Origin: Paucilactobacillus vaccinostercus DSM 20634 | Lineage (GTDB): Bacteria; Bacillota; Bacilli; Lactobacillales; Lactobacillaceae | NCBI RefSeq assembly: GCF_001436295.1 | Contig: NZ_AYYY01000014.1 | Location: forward strand, 62,001 to 126,000 | Length of the DNA: 64,000 bases | Direction of reading: 5' to 3' | Shown here: piece after piece, positions 27,324-35,353 of the stretch | Layout: each line of letters starts with the position of its first letter | How positions within the stretch are numbered: the stretch's first letter is position 1 | The notes under the pieces: generated by a model | The model's input: only the letters and a program-made list of their open reading frames with translations | Databases searched by the model: none | Told to the model about the DNA's origin: nothing | Position numbers and translations under genes: made by a program

Positions 27324-28772
27324 CTATATTGTCTGCACGAATTTTGCCAATGCTTCTTGCCCTTTATCGTCATTTTTAAAGACGCCGGCGTTTTCTAGCA
27401 CCTGAGCAAAGACATCTGCCAGCGCCTGTTCCATAACGTCGTCCACGTTGGTTGCCGTAATGGCCTGCTGGGTCTTGATTTGATTGGCCCATGGTTGGTG
27501 GTAGGCCGCAATTTCATTGGCATCACCCAGCCAGTACTTTTTAACCTCTTGCATTTCCGTCTTAAGTCGTGCGGGTAAGATTGCACGACCCATAACTTCG
27601 ATCAGGCCAATATTTTCCTTTTTAATGTGGGCCACTTCATCGTGGGGATGGAAAATACCGTTCGGATACTGTGCCGACGTATTGTTGTCGCGCAAAACAA
27701 GGTCTAACACATAGGTCTCTTTTCCCCGGTGCATAATGGGAGTAACCGTATGATGACTCGTATCATCGGTCGTTGCGACCACGCTGACACTCGGATCGCT
27801 ATACTGCTTCCACGCCGTCATGATTTTATCGCTCAACGCCACGAGCTGGTCAGTATCGGCACTCACTAGGCGAATATCGGTCATTGGCCAATTGACCACC
27901 CCGGCTGTCACGTGCTCAAAGCCGGTAAACGTCAACGGCGTTTTAATCGTCGCCTTCATCATTGGGAAGATATGCCGACCGCCTTGATAGTGCTCGTGTG
28001 CCAACATTGATCCCCCGACAATCGGCAAATCAGCGTTACTACCGACAAAATAAGCCGGAAAAGTCTGTTCAATTTGAATTAAATTTTTAATCGTTTGCGC
28101 GTTAATTTGCATGGGTTCATGCTTCGCATCCAGAAAAATACAGTGTTCGTTGAAGTAGGCGTACGGTGAGTACTGAAATCCCCATTCCTGTCCGCCAACT
28201 TCCATCCGAATAATACGGTGGTTGCTTCGTGCGGGGTAGCCCAACCGGCCTAAATAACCTTCATTTTCCATACATAACTGACATTGTGGATACTGTGCAC
28301 TCGTTTGTTGTGCGGCCGCGGCAATGGCCTTCGGATCCTTTTCTGGTTTAGAAAGGTTAATCGTAATCTCCAAATCACCGTACTGCGTTGCCCGACTAAA
28401 TTCGACGTTTTTCTTGATTGCCGCTACTTTGATGTAATCATTTTGTTTACAAAAATCGTAGAAATAAGTCGTGGCATCTTCAGGCGCTGCTTCGTAACGT
28501 TGCCAGAATTCACGGTTCATCTGTGCCGGCGTGGGCGTCACTAAATCCATTAATTGATCGTTGAGAATTTCACGGTCGGTAATCGTGCCTTCGATTTTGC
28601 CATTGGTAACGGCCAAATCGATGAGTTGATCCTTGACCTGCGCACCGTCTTGGACCGAGGCGTCTTGATCTCCCACCAGCGCCCGGATCTTATTGATCAC
28701 ATAGAACCGATCCATTGGGTCATACGTGCCACTTTGAATCACCGTTTCTGCAAACTGTTCAATTAATTTCAT
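27324..28772 (-). CDS. galT: UDP-glucose--hexose-1-phosphate uridylyltransferase
   Basis: Leloir enzyme exchanging galactose-1-P with UDP-glucose. 482 residues, the Gram-positive class II type. Recognisable blocks: FYDFCKQNDYIKVAAIKKN, CQLCMENEGYLGR, GSMLAHEHYQGGRHIFPM (the His-x-His region) and HPHDEVAHIKKENIGLIEVMGRA. AGAGGGAGTAATAAG precedes ATG. A strong hairpin separates it from galK. No galE or galM is present in the window. Confidence 0.95.
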   Translation of the reverse strand: MKLIEQFAETVIQSGTYDPMDRFYVINKIRALVGDQDASVQDGAQVKDQLIDLAVTNGKIEGTITDREILNDQLMDLVTPTPAQMNREFWQRYEAAPEDATTYFYDFCKQNDYIKVAAIKKNVEFSRATQYGDLEITINLSKPEKDPKAIAAAAQQTSAQYPQCQLCMENEGYLGRLGYPARSNHRIIRMEVGGQEWGFQYSPYAYFNEHCIFLDAKHEPMQINAQTIKNLIQIEQTFPAYFVGSNADLPIVGGSMLAHEHYQGGRHIFPMMKATIKTPLTFTGFEHVTAGVVNWPMTDIRLVSADTDQLVALSDKIMTAWKQYSDPSVSVVATTDDTSHHTVTPIMHRGKETYVLDLVLRDNNTSAQYPNGIFHPHDEVAHIKKENIGLIEVMGRAILPARLKTEMQEVKKYWLGDANEIAAYHQPWANQIKTQQAITATNVDDVMEQALADVFAQVLENAGVFKNDDKGQEALAKFVQTI

Positions 28773-28840
28773 CTTATTACTCCCTCTTACTCATCTTTTA
28801 CGCTAACCACTAGTGTGCCATGAAAAGTGCTGTAAATCAA

Positions 28841-28870
28841 AGATTGTGCCAAATTAGCTTGGCACAATCT
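28841..28870 (-). terminator. Hairpin between galK and galT
   Basis: Perfect 12-bp stem AGATTGTGCCAA / TTGGCACAATCT with a 6-nt loop, but the minus strand continues TTGATTT, a poor T-run. Could be a partial terminator or an mRNA-stabilising or processing structure that lowers galT and galR relative to galK. Confidence 0.65.
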
Positions 28871-28891
28871 CGGTCATCTATTTAAAGATTA

Positions 28892-30061
28892 TTATAGTTG
28901 TTGAGGACCGCCCGCAATTTCAGCATCGTAGAAGTCCGCTTTGTAACCAATCTTGTCTTCATACACCCGACCAACATTTTGCTTGAAGGCCGCTACTTGG
29001 TCCTTCTTCACGATCGCAATGCCGCTACCACCGAAGCCACCGCCGATCATCCGGGCGCCCAAAACGCCTGGTTGTTGCCATGCCGTCTCAGCAAGCGTAT
29101 CTAATTCAACACCCGAAACTTCATAGTCATTTTTCAATGAAACATGTGAGGCGTTAATTAGGCGCCCCAATAGTTCCAAATCGCCGTTCAACAAGGCATC
29201 TCTCGCCTGTAAGGTCCGTTGATTTTCAAGTACCACGTGACGGGCACGACGAATCAACGTGTAGTCGCCGATTAAGTATGAGTATTGATCGATCTGATCG
29301 TTCGTTAATTCGCCCAAATACTTAATATCGAGGGCTGATTGCAGCCGTCTAACGGCTTCTTCGTTCTGTGCGCGCCGTTCGTTGTATTTGGAATCGGCCA
29401 ATGAATGTTTCTTGTTCGTGTTCATGATGACCACAATGTAGTCACCCAGTTCCAATGGATAGTAGTTGTAGGCCAGCGTATTGGCATCTAACAAAATGGC
29501 GTTGTCCTTCTTACCCATTCCAACCGCAAACTGATCCATAATACCTGAGTTCAACCCGATATAGTCGTTTTCAACCTTTTGCCCAAGCTTGACCAGTGTC
29601 AGTTGTTCGACATCCAAGTCGTATTCCGCCTTAAGAATGTATCCCATCAATAGTTCAATCGAAGCTGACGAGGAAAGGCCCGCCCCGTATGGGAGGTTCC
29701 CATGAACTAACAGGTTAAAGCCATGATCAAAGGTGTATCCCGCCTTACGGAGTTGCACGATCATACCCTTTAGGTAGTTGGCCCACGTTTTACCGTTTCC
29801 CTTTTCGGGTTCGGCATCGTTGATATCAAAAGAAACAATCGGGCTGTCGGTCATGTTAGCTGACGACATTTCAACCTTCGTATCTGTCCGTGGTGCGTAC
29901 ACCCCATAAGTCCCAAGGCTGATGGCACATGGGAACACGTGCCCACCGTTAAAGTCGGTATATTCCCCAATTAAATTAATCCGACCTGGTGAAAAATACA
30001 CACTCTTGCCAGCTTCATGAAAGACTTGCTCGTATTCTTGTAACAATTGTTCCTTATTCAT
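28892..30061 (-). CDS. galK: Galactokinase
   Basis: Phosphorylates galactose to galactose-1-phosphate; GHMP kinase. 389 residues. Galactokinase signature GRINLIGEYTDFNGGHVFPC near residue 30, ATP loop LPYGAGLSSSASIELLMGY, C-terminal GARMIGGGFGGSGIAIVKK. Start is ATG 30061 (MNKEQLLQEY) after GTAGGAGGAAAAACG; an upstream GTG-type frame overlaps the ribosome binding site. First gene of galK-galT-galR, driven by the operator-covered promoter just upstream. Confidence 0.96.
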   Translation of the reverse strand: MNKEQLLQEYEQVFHEAGKSVYFSPGRINLIGEYTDFNGGHVFPCAISLGTYGVYAPRTDTKVEMSSANMTDSPIVSFDINDAEPEKGNGKTWANYLKGMIVQLRKAGYTFDHGFNLLVHGNLPYGAGLSSSASIELLMGYILKAEYDLDVEQLTLVKLGQKVENDYIGLNSGIMDQFAVGMGKKDNAILLDANTLAYNYYPLELGDYIVVIMNTNKKHSLADSKYNERRAQNEEAVRRLQSALDIKYLGELTNDQIDQYSYLIGDYTLIRRARHVVLENQRTLQARDALLNGDLELLGRLINASHVSLKNDYEVSGVELDTLAETAWQQPGVLGARMIGGGFGGSGIAIVKKDQVAAFKQNVGRVYEDKIGYKADFYDAEIAGGPQQL

Positions 30062-30075
30062 CGTTTTTCCTCCTA

Positions 30076-30132
30076 CCAAATAAAGCGGTTACATTTTAGT
30101 AAAATTTTACTAAAATTACCGCGACTTGTCAA
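30076..30132 (-). promoter_or_regulatory. galK promoter with perfect GalR-type palindrome
   Basis: Minus-strand TTGACA (30127-30132), 17-nt spacer and TAAAAT (30104-30109) form a near-consensus promoter. A perfect 22-bp palindrome, TTTTAGTAAAATTTTACTAAAA (30094-30115), covers the -10. Just downstream ATGTAACCGCTTTATT is a cre-like site with two mismatches. Repression by the encoded LacI-type regulator and CcpA is the likely logic. Confidence 0.75.
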
Positions 30133-30154
30133 GCTTTCTTCATGATTATTCTCT

Positions 30155-31159
30155 TTAAAACGAGGCTTTTAGGACTAACTTACCAATCATCGTGCCCCGC
30201 TCAACAATTTCATGCCCTTGGTGCAGTGTTTCGGCTGTCATCGTCTCAATCGTTTGGGTGCGGGTCGACCGCAATGCGCCACGATCAAGTAACTGCGCCA
30301 TCTCGGCCAGAATCCGTCCCTGGCTGGTCATGTCAACGCCGTATTTTGCCTTTGCAAACATAAATTCCCAGTCAAAACTGGCTGCCTTATCCTTGAGCAT
30401 TCCAAGTGGTAGTGCTTGTTGAGACTCCACAATCGAACCCACGTGTCCGAGGGGGGTCACTAATTGAGCGGCAGCTTCAAAATACGCTTCCGTGGTGTGC
30501 AGAATCATAATATTATCAATTTGATTTTGCCGATCGGCGAGTTGCTTCGTCAAACTTTCGTGATGATCAATGACTTCGTCGGCCCCCATCTGCTGAACCC
30601 AGGTCACGGTTTCTGGTCGATGAGCGGTCGCAATCACGTGAAACCCAGCCCACTTAGCCAACTGAATCGCGGCCGAGCCGACACCACCGGCGCCGTTGAT
30701 GATCAGCACCGTCTTTTGTCCGTTGGCCCCCTGAGCAAACGGATTATGAAACTTTTCAAACAGTAGCTCATACGCTGTCAGTAAGGTGAGCGGCATGGCA
30801 GCCGCATCTTCATCGGACAACTTGGCCGGTGCCAGTGCGATTAAGCGCGCATCCACAAGCTGGTATTCTTGATTGGCGCCATCACGCTGATTACTCCCCG
30901 CATAAAAGACCCGATCGCCCACTTTAAACGCCGTGACCTGATCACCAACCGCAGTAATTGTCCCGACGGCATCGTACCCGAGCACCTTCAACTCGGTCTG
31001 ATCCGTGACCTGCCGCACCTTTGTATCCACCGGATTCACCGATACGGCCTGGACCTTCACAAGAACATCCGTGCCCTGCGCTGTTGGAACGGGCCGTGTT
31101 TCCGTTGTAAACGTCTGCGACTCAATATCCGTTCCTTGGTAAATGCCAATTGCTTTCAT
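30155..31159 (-). CDS. Zinc-type alcohol dehydrogenase-like / quinone reductase (MDR family)
   Basis: A 334-residue medium-chain dehydrogenase/reductase without the structural zinc Cys cluster, resembling the ZADH/quinone oxidoreductase group. N-terminal GroES-like domain (VSVNPVDTKVR, GYDAVGTITAVGDQV) and NADPH fold (IINGAGGVGSAAIQLAKWAG). Likely NADPH-dependent reduction of enones or quinones; substrate unknown. CTGGAGGTAATACA precedes ATG. Three TTTTTAC repeats lie in its promoter region. Confidence 0.85.
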   Translation of the reverse strand: MKAIGIYQGTDIESQTFTTETRPVPTAQGTDVLVKVQAVSVNPVDTKVRQVTDQTELKVLGYDAVGTITAVGDQVTAFKVGDRVFYAGSNQRDGANQEYQLVDARLIALAPAKLSDEDAAAMPLTLLTAYELLFEKFHNPFAQGANGQKTVLIINGAGGVGSAAIQLAKWAGFHVIATAHRPETVTWVQQMGADEVIDHHESLTKQLADRQNQIDNIMILHTTEAYFEAAAQLVTPLGHVGSIVESQQALPLGMLKDKAASFDWEFMFAKAKYGVDMTSQGRILAEMAQLLDRGALRSTRTQTIETMTAETLHQGHEIVERGTMIGKLVLKASF

Positions 31160-31206
31160 TGTATTACCTCCAGTTTGTTATTGGTTGAATGATAGCACGA
31201 AATCAT

Positions 31207-31239
31207 TTTTACTGGTTACTTTTTACGTTAATTTTTACA
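31207..31239. repeat. Three TTTTTAC direct repeats upstream of the MDR gene
   Basis: TTTTTAC occurs at 31207-31213, 31221-31227 and 31233-31239, spaced 14 and 12 nt start to start. They lie in the promoter region of the MDR gene, upstream of a minus-strand TATCAT -10-like box. Possibly binding sites for an activator, or simply AT-rich sequence. Confidence 0.4.
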
Positions 31240-31246
31240 CTAAAAT

Positions 31247-32083
31247 TCAAAAAAACTTTTTAATTAATACCGCAACTTCTGCTGCATGGGTTTCCAGTGC
31301 AAAATGGCCCGAATCCAATAAGTTAACTTGTACATTATTATCATCACGCTGAAACGCTAACGCGCCCGGATAAATAAAAGACGGATCATTCTTTCCCCAT
31401 ACCGCTAGTAATTGTGGTTGATAACGGCGCAAATAAGCTTGAAATTGCGGATATAATTTAATATTATTTTGATAATCAAAAATCAAATCCAATTGACGTT
31501 GTGCATATCCCTCACTATGCGTATACGCAATATCGAGTGTATAACCATCTGGAGATACCTGATTCGCTTGTGTTCCTGTTTGATATTGCCCCTTAATCGT
31601 CGCTGGTGCAAACGCAGACCGGTAAACATCACGTTTAGTGGGCGTTGGATTCTGCCAAAAATCTTTTCTTTGTGCCCATTTTTCTCCCAAGCCTTCTTCA
31701 TAAATATTCCCATTTTGACTGATAATGCCTCGAATCCAATCTGGATGACGTAAAGCTATCCGAAACCCAATTGGTGCTCCATAATCAAATACGTACATAT
31801 AGAAGAAAGTATCATTTAAATTGATCATAAACGTCTCAATGATTTCAGAAATATGATCAAATGAATATTCAAATTGTTCATGATCTGGCGCACTTGATTG
31901 ACCAAATCCAGGAAAATCGGGTGCAATCAAATGATAGCGATCTGCCAGCCGCGGCATTAAATCTCGAAACATATGACTAGCGGAAGGAAAACCGTGTAGC
32001 AACAACATTGTCGGCGCATCTGCCGCTCCCGCTTCCCGATAAAAAATATTTAATCCCTGTACTTGAATTGTTTTGTACTGCAT
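31247..32083 (-). CDS. Alpha/beta hydrolase, dehalogenase/epoxide-hydrolase-like
   Basis: 278 residues. Oxyanion/HG motif LLLHGFPSASHMFRDLM, then APDFPGFGQSSAPD. The nucleophile elbow reads VFDYGAPIGFRIAL, so the nucleophile is Asp, as in haloalkane dehalogenases and epoxide hydrolases; late DSGHFALETHA gives the catalytic His. Substrate unknown. Start is ATG 32083, after TTGGAGTG. Base composition is clearly more AT-rich than neighbouring genes, suggesting recent acquisition. Confidence 0.8.
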   Translation of the reverse strand: MQYKTIQVQGLNIFYREAGAADAPTMLLLHGFPSASHMFRDLMPRLADRYHLIAPDFPGFGQSSAPDHEQFEYSFDHISEIIETFMINLNDTFFYMYVFDYGAPIGFRIALRHPDWIRGIISQNGNIYEEGLGEKWAQRKDFWQNPTPTKRDVYRSAFAPATIKGQYQTGTQANQVSPDGYTLDIAYTHSEGYAQRQLDLIFDYQNNIKLYPQFQAYLRRYQPQLLAVWGKNDPSFIYPGALAFQRDDNNVQVNLLDSGHFALETHAAEVAVLIKKFF

Positions 32084-32250
32084 TTTTACCACTCCAATCG
32101 ATCAGTTTGATTGATATTACATTTGTTATACGAGGTAAATAATCATTTTGCAACCGCATTTGTTTTCAAAAACCTTTTGCCTAATTCTGTGACTTCAACC
32201 ACATCGGTTGCTAGTGCCCAATGGCAACCAATTTTCTCGCAAGCAACACC

Positions 32251-32287
32251 AAAGCGCTAACCACCAAATTCAGGTGATTAGCGCTTT
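32251..32287 (-). terminator. Terminator of the DUF1002 gene
   Basis: Stem AAAGCGCTAACCACC / GGTGATTAGCGCTTT (one mismatch), 7-nt loop. T-run is better on the plus strand, but the only gene it can end is the minus-strand DUF1002 gene. Confidence 0.7.
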
Positions 32288-32327
32288 TAACATCTAGCAT
32301 GTAGCTCTTCGCCACACTTTTACAATT

Positions 32328-33362
32328 TTAATTAAAGAGTCCTTCTACAAACGCCACAATCTTCGCCCATGTTCTTTGGAAGAGGTTACCGTACTTGGCC
32401 ATTAGCGCCTTGCCATCCGAACTGTTCGCAAAGTCACTCAACTTAGCCATGGCACTCCCAACACTATTTTTCACCGACTTTGTCACGTTTGTAACGTTAC
32501 TAATATACGTCTTCGATGACGATACCGGTGCTTTTTGCACCTGAATCAACGCGTTCACAATCGTTGTCTGGGAACTAGATGGGGTACTGTCATCAATGCC
32601 GTACTTCTTCAACGCCTTGGCCAACATTTCTTGGACTTCGGCCTTGGTTGCATAATCATTGTCATCTTGCCGTTGCTGAGCTAGTTCCTTAGAAACTGAC
32701 CCCACTGCGGCCATTAATTTCCCAGGATACTTGCTGTCATCACTGTTAGCATCGATCGCTGGTTGGGTCGCTTCCAACACGCTGTTCGCCGCAGACGTAT
32801 TTTCCGAACTCAGTTGAATCCCGTCCGTAGCCAACGCCTTGTATACCCCGGCCAGAGCAGCTTCACCAGAAACCGCCTTATTGGCCGTCACGGTAATGAT
32901 CACATCATTGACCCCGGCCATGGTAGCCACCATCGCATACTGTTGTGCAGTAACCTTGGTAATGTTGCTGTTTCCATCGTATTTGACGATGTTGACCTTC
33001 ACACCCGTTCCCGGATCAGCCGGTGCAATGGAAACCGAGCTAATCATCGCGGCATCCGACGTTGTCCCGTTACCAATATATTGATTGTAATCGCTCGCCG
33101 TTGACGTCAGCGTCTTGTAATTGTCGCTGATTCCAAGCGCACTGCCAATCGACGAACGATCGCTTTGGGCCACCCCAGCTCCGTACACCACGTACGCACT
33201 CGACAGGGCTTTCGTTTGGACCGCTTGACTGCTACTTGATTCATCAGTAGTATCTGAAGAAGAAGTGGTCGTCGTATCCGCGTGCGCCGTTACTGCGGGC
33301 ACCACGATTGCTGCTAATAATAATGTCACCATCACTAACGCTAAGCGTTTGATAAGCTTCAT
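32328..33362 (-). CDS. Secreted DUF1002 protein
   Basis: 344 residues. Signal peptide MKLIKRLALVMVTLLLAAIV...AHA, cleavage predicted near residue 28, then a Ser/Thr-rich linker and the DUF1002 domain (about 50-260): SSAYVVYGAGVAQSDRSSIG and TGVKVNIVKYDGNSNITKVT. C-terminal region polar with a short hydrophobic end. Known family in Firmicutes (YpuA-like) of unknown function; exported. AGGAGGTACAAAATC precedes ATG. Divergent from the SGNH gene. Confidence 0.85.
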   Translation of the reverse strand: MKLIKRLALVMVTLLLAAIVVPAVTAHADTTTTSSSDTTDESSSSQAVQTKALSSAYVVYGAGVAQSDRSSIGSALGISDNYKTLTSTASDYNQYIGNGTTSDAAMISSVSIAPADPGTGVKVNIVKYDGNSNITKVTAQQYAMVATMAGVNDVIITVTANKAVSGEAALAGVYKALATDGIQLSSENTSAANSVLEATQPAIDANSDDSKYPGKLMAAVGSVSKELAQQRQDDNDYATKAEVQEMLAKALKKYGIDDSTPSSSQTTIVNALIQVQKAPVSSSKTYISNVTNVTKSVKNSVGSAMAKLSDFANSSDGKALMAKYGNLFQRTWAKIVAFVEGLFN

Positions 33363-33492
33363 GATTTTGTACCTCCTAAATGATGCTCCTATTTTACCAT
33401 TTCACCATTAACACCGGGGGGCCTTAATCGTAAATTAATCGAATCTCCGTCGATCTTAACCAATAATTAACGAAAAGAATGGAAACTTAACT

Positions 33493-34452
33493 ATGCTCAC
33501 TCAAACTTTATCTGCCGCCCTGCTTACGACCCACACTAGACTTCTCGGCCGCTGGAAACTCAAACCCTGTCACGGGGTTGACACCCTCTACACGACCAAC
33601 CTGGGCAGTACGCTCCGCTTTCAAATTCAACGAGCCACCACGTTGACCGTGAATTTCTTCAATAATGGCAATCCCTTTGGTGCCGCGCAGGTCATCGGCA
33701 TCCGCGTGGATGATCACTCGTGGCAACACTTTGCGACCAACCACATGCCCGCCACCATCCATTTTACCGCAGCCCACCACGTGATTGAAATCATGACGGT
33801 TGGCAACACCGATCTCGATAATGTGTGGCTGGAACAGGAAGGGTTTGCCCTGCAGTCCATCACCACTGACGCAACCGCCCAGATTCAGCCCACCCCACCA
33901 CGACCGCATCTCACTTGGATTGGTGATTCGATTACCGCTGGGTGCTGGGTCCACGGAAGACGACCGGCTCAAGATTACGCGGCCGACACTAACTATGCCG
34001 CCCAGTGTAGTGATCACTTAGCGTGCGATAGCTGTCGCATTGCCTACTCGGCCGCCGGCATCATCCGCGGCGGCACCGGTCATGTCCCCGCAGCCCCTCA
34101 ATTTCTGACCCATCTTGACCAAGACACTGTTTGGCAGCCCACGGCTACCGATTTAGTGGTGATTAACCTCGGGGTCAACGACCGGCAATACTTCGCTGAC
34201 GATTTCGAGAGTGTCCTGCGGTCCTTCTTACATCAGGTTCAAGACTGTTTTGCCGCGCCCATCATGGTCATGGTGCCCTTCGCACAAGTCTTTGCCCCCG
34301 TTTTTCGAGCGGTCATTCATGAGCTGCCTTCAATCACGCTCATCGAAACCGCCGACTGGGCCCTTACCTACACCGATCGTCTCCACCCCGATCAGCACGG
34401 TTCAGATATCGCCGGACGCCGGTTAGCACAAGTATTGCGACCCTATATCTAG
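33493..34452 (+). CDS. SGNH/GDSL hydrolase with N-terminal beta-sandwich (CE2-like)
   Basis: 319 residues, no signal peptide. The N-terminal 130 residues look like a beta-rich jelly-roll; the catalytic domain starts at LTWIGDSITAGC (Ser block I), continues with VINLGVNDRQY (Gly-Asn block III) and ends with TDRLHPDQHGS (Asp-x-x-His block V). This layout matches carbohydrate esterase family 2-type deacetylases, acting probably on acetylated sugars. GC-rich compared with the gene behind it. Followed by a phosphatase 61 nt downstream, likely co-transcribed. Confidence 0.8.
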   Translation: MLTQTLSAALLTTHTRLLGRWKLKPCHGVDTLYTTNLGSTLRFQIQRATTLTVNFFNNGNPFGAAQVIGIRVDDHSWQHFATNHMPATIHFTAAHHVIEIMTVGNTDLDNVWLEQEGFALQSITTDATAQIQPTPPRPHLTWIGDSITAGCWVHGRRPAQDYAADTNYAAQCSDHLACDSCRIAYSAAGIIRGGTGHVPAAPQFLTHLDQDTVWQPTATDLVVINLGVNDRQYFADDFESVLRSFLHQVQDCFAAPIMVMVPFAQVFAPVFRAVIHELPSITLIETADWALTYTDRLHPDQHGSDIAGRRLAQVLRPYI

Positions 34453-34513
34453 TATTTTTCCGCAAGGTTGACTACAATGAATAGGTAGAAATCAAAGTAA
34501 AGGCGGGCATCTC

Positions 34514-35302
34514 ATGACAACTAATCGGCTGTTACCAATAAAAAACGGACGGAACTTTCGCGATTTAGGTGGCTATCGCACAGTGGACGGTCACACGGTC
34601 AAATGGCACCGGCTCATTCGTTCGGGTCACCTTAACACGCTGGACCAACCCGATCTGGACCTATTAGCCAGTCTCAACATCACCCTCGACGTGGACTTTC
34701 GGGCCCCTGGTGAAATTAAGGCGCAGCCCGATCACGTCCCAGTCACCGCCACCTATCACCAGCTATCCGTCTTCCAGACCGATCGCACCGATGCTTCCCA
34801 TAGCCAAGAAGAAATTGAAGCGGAATTTTCAGATGATCCTCAGGCTGGCTATCACCACATGTTGCAGGTCTACCGCGAAATGGTAACGGCCAGTAAAGCC
34901 AAAGCGGCCTACCAATACTTCTTTGACCTGTTACTCGACAGTGACCCCGAAAGTGCCGTTCTCTTCCATTGCACCGCGGGAAAGGACCGGACGGGGATGG
35001 GCGCCATCTTGCTGTTGTCCGCACTCAACGTGGATCGTCAAACCTCGATCAACGACTATCTGTTAACCAATCAAGTCAACCAAGCGCTCCTTGACGGGGT
35101 CGTTAAAAAAATCACTCAGGCCGGGAAATCACCGGCCTTTGCTCAAAACACCCTCTCCTTAATGAGCGTCTCCCCCGATTACATCGGTACCGCCCTGCAA
35201 ATTATCGATCACGACTACGGTAGTATTCGTCACTATCTGAGAGCCTACCTCGGAATCACACCGCAAAACATGCGTGATTTACAAAAACGCTATCTCGACT
35301 AA
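34514..35302 (+). CDS. Protein-tyrosine phosphatase, IphP-type
   Basis: 262 residues. N-terminal RNFRDLGGYRTVDGHTVKW is the typical opening of this family; the P-loop is LFHCTAGKDRTGMGA (Cys-x5-Arg with Lys, dual-specificity/phosphoinositide-type loop). Removes phosphate from Tyr/Ser or lipids; natural substrate unknown. No signal peptide. AAAGGCGGG precedes ATG. Bidirectional terminator follows. Confidence 0.9.
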   Translation: MTTNRLLPIKNGRNFRDLGGYRTVDGHTVKWHRLIRSGHLNTLDQPDLDLLASLNITLDVDFRAPGEIKAQPDHVPVTATYHQLSVFQTDRTDASHSQEEIEAEFSDDPQAGYHHMLQVYREMVTASKAKAAYQYFFDLLLDSDPESAVLFHCTAGKDRTGMGAILLLSALNVDRQTSINDYLLTNQVNQALLDGVVKKITQAGKSPAFAQNTLSLMSVSPDYIGTALQIIDHDYGSIRHYLRAYLGITPQNMRDLQKRYLD

Positions 35303-35351
35303 AAACTCCCCTGAACGGACACCGTCAAGTGCCTGTCAGGAGAGTTTTTTC
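35300..35351. terminator. Bidirectional terminator, phosphatase / sulfosugar cluster
   Basis: Outer arms AAAAACTCCCCTGA and TCAGGAGAGTTTTTT with an inner GGAC...GTC helix; T-runs both ways. Confidence 0.85.
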
Positions 35352-35353
35352 AA

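Noticed and set aside
33508-34017. 169-codon open frame antisense to the SGNH hydrolase gene
   Set aside because: No ribosome binding site or family similarity; GC-rich third positions of the real gene keep the opposite strand open.
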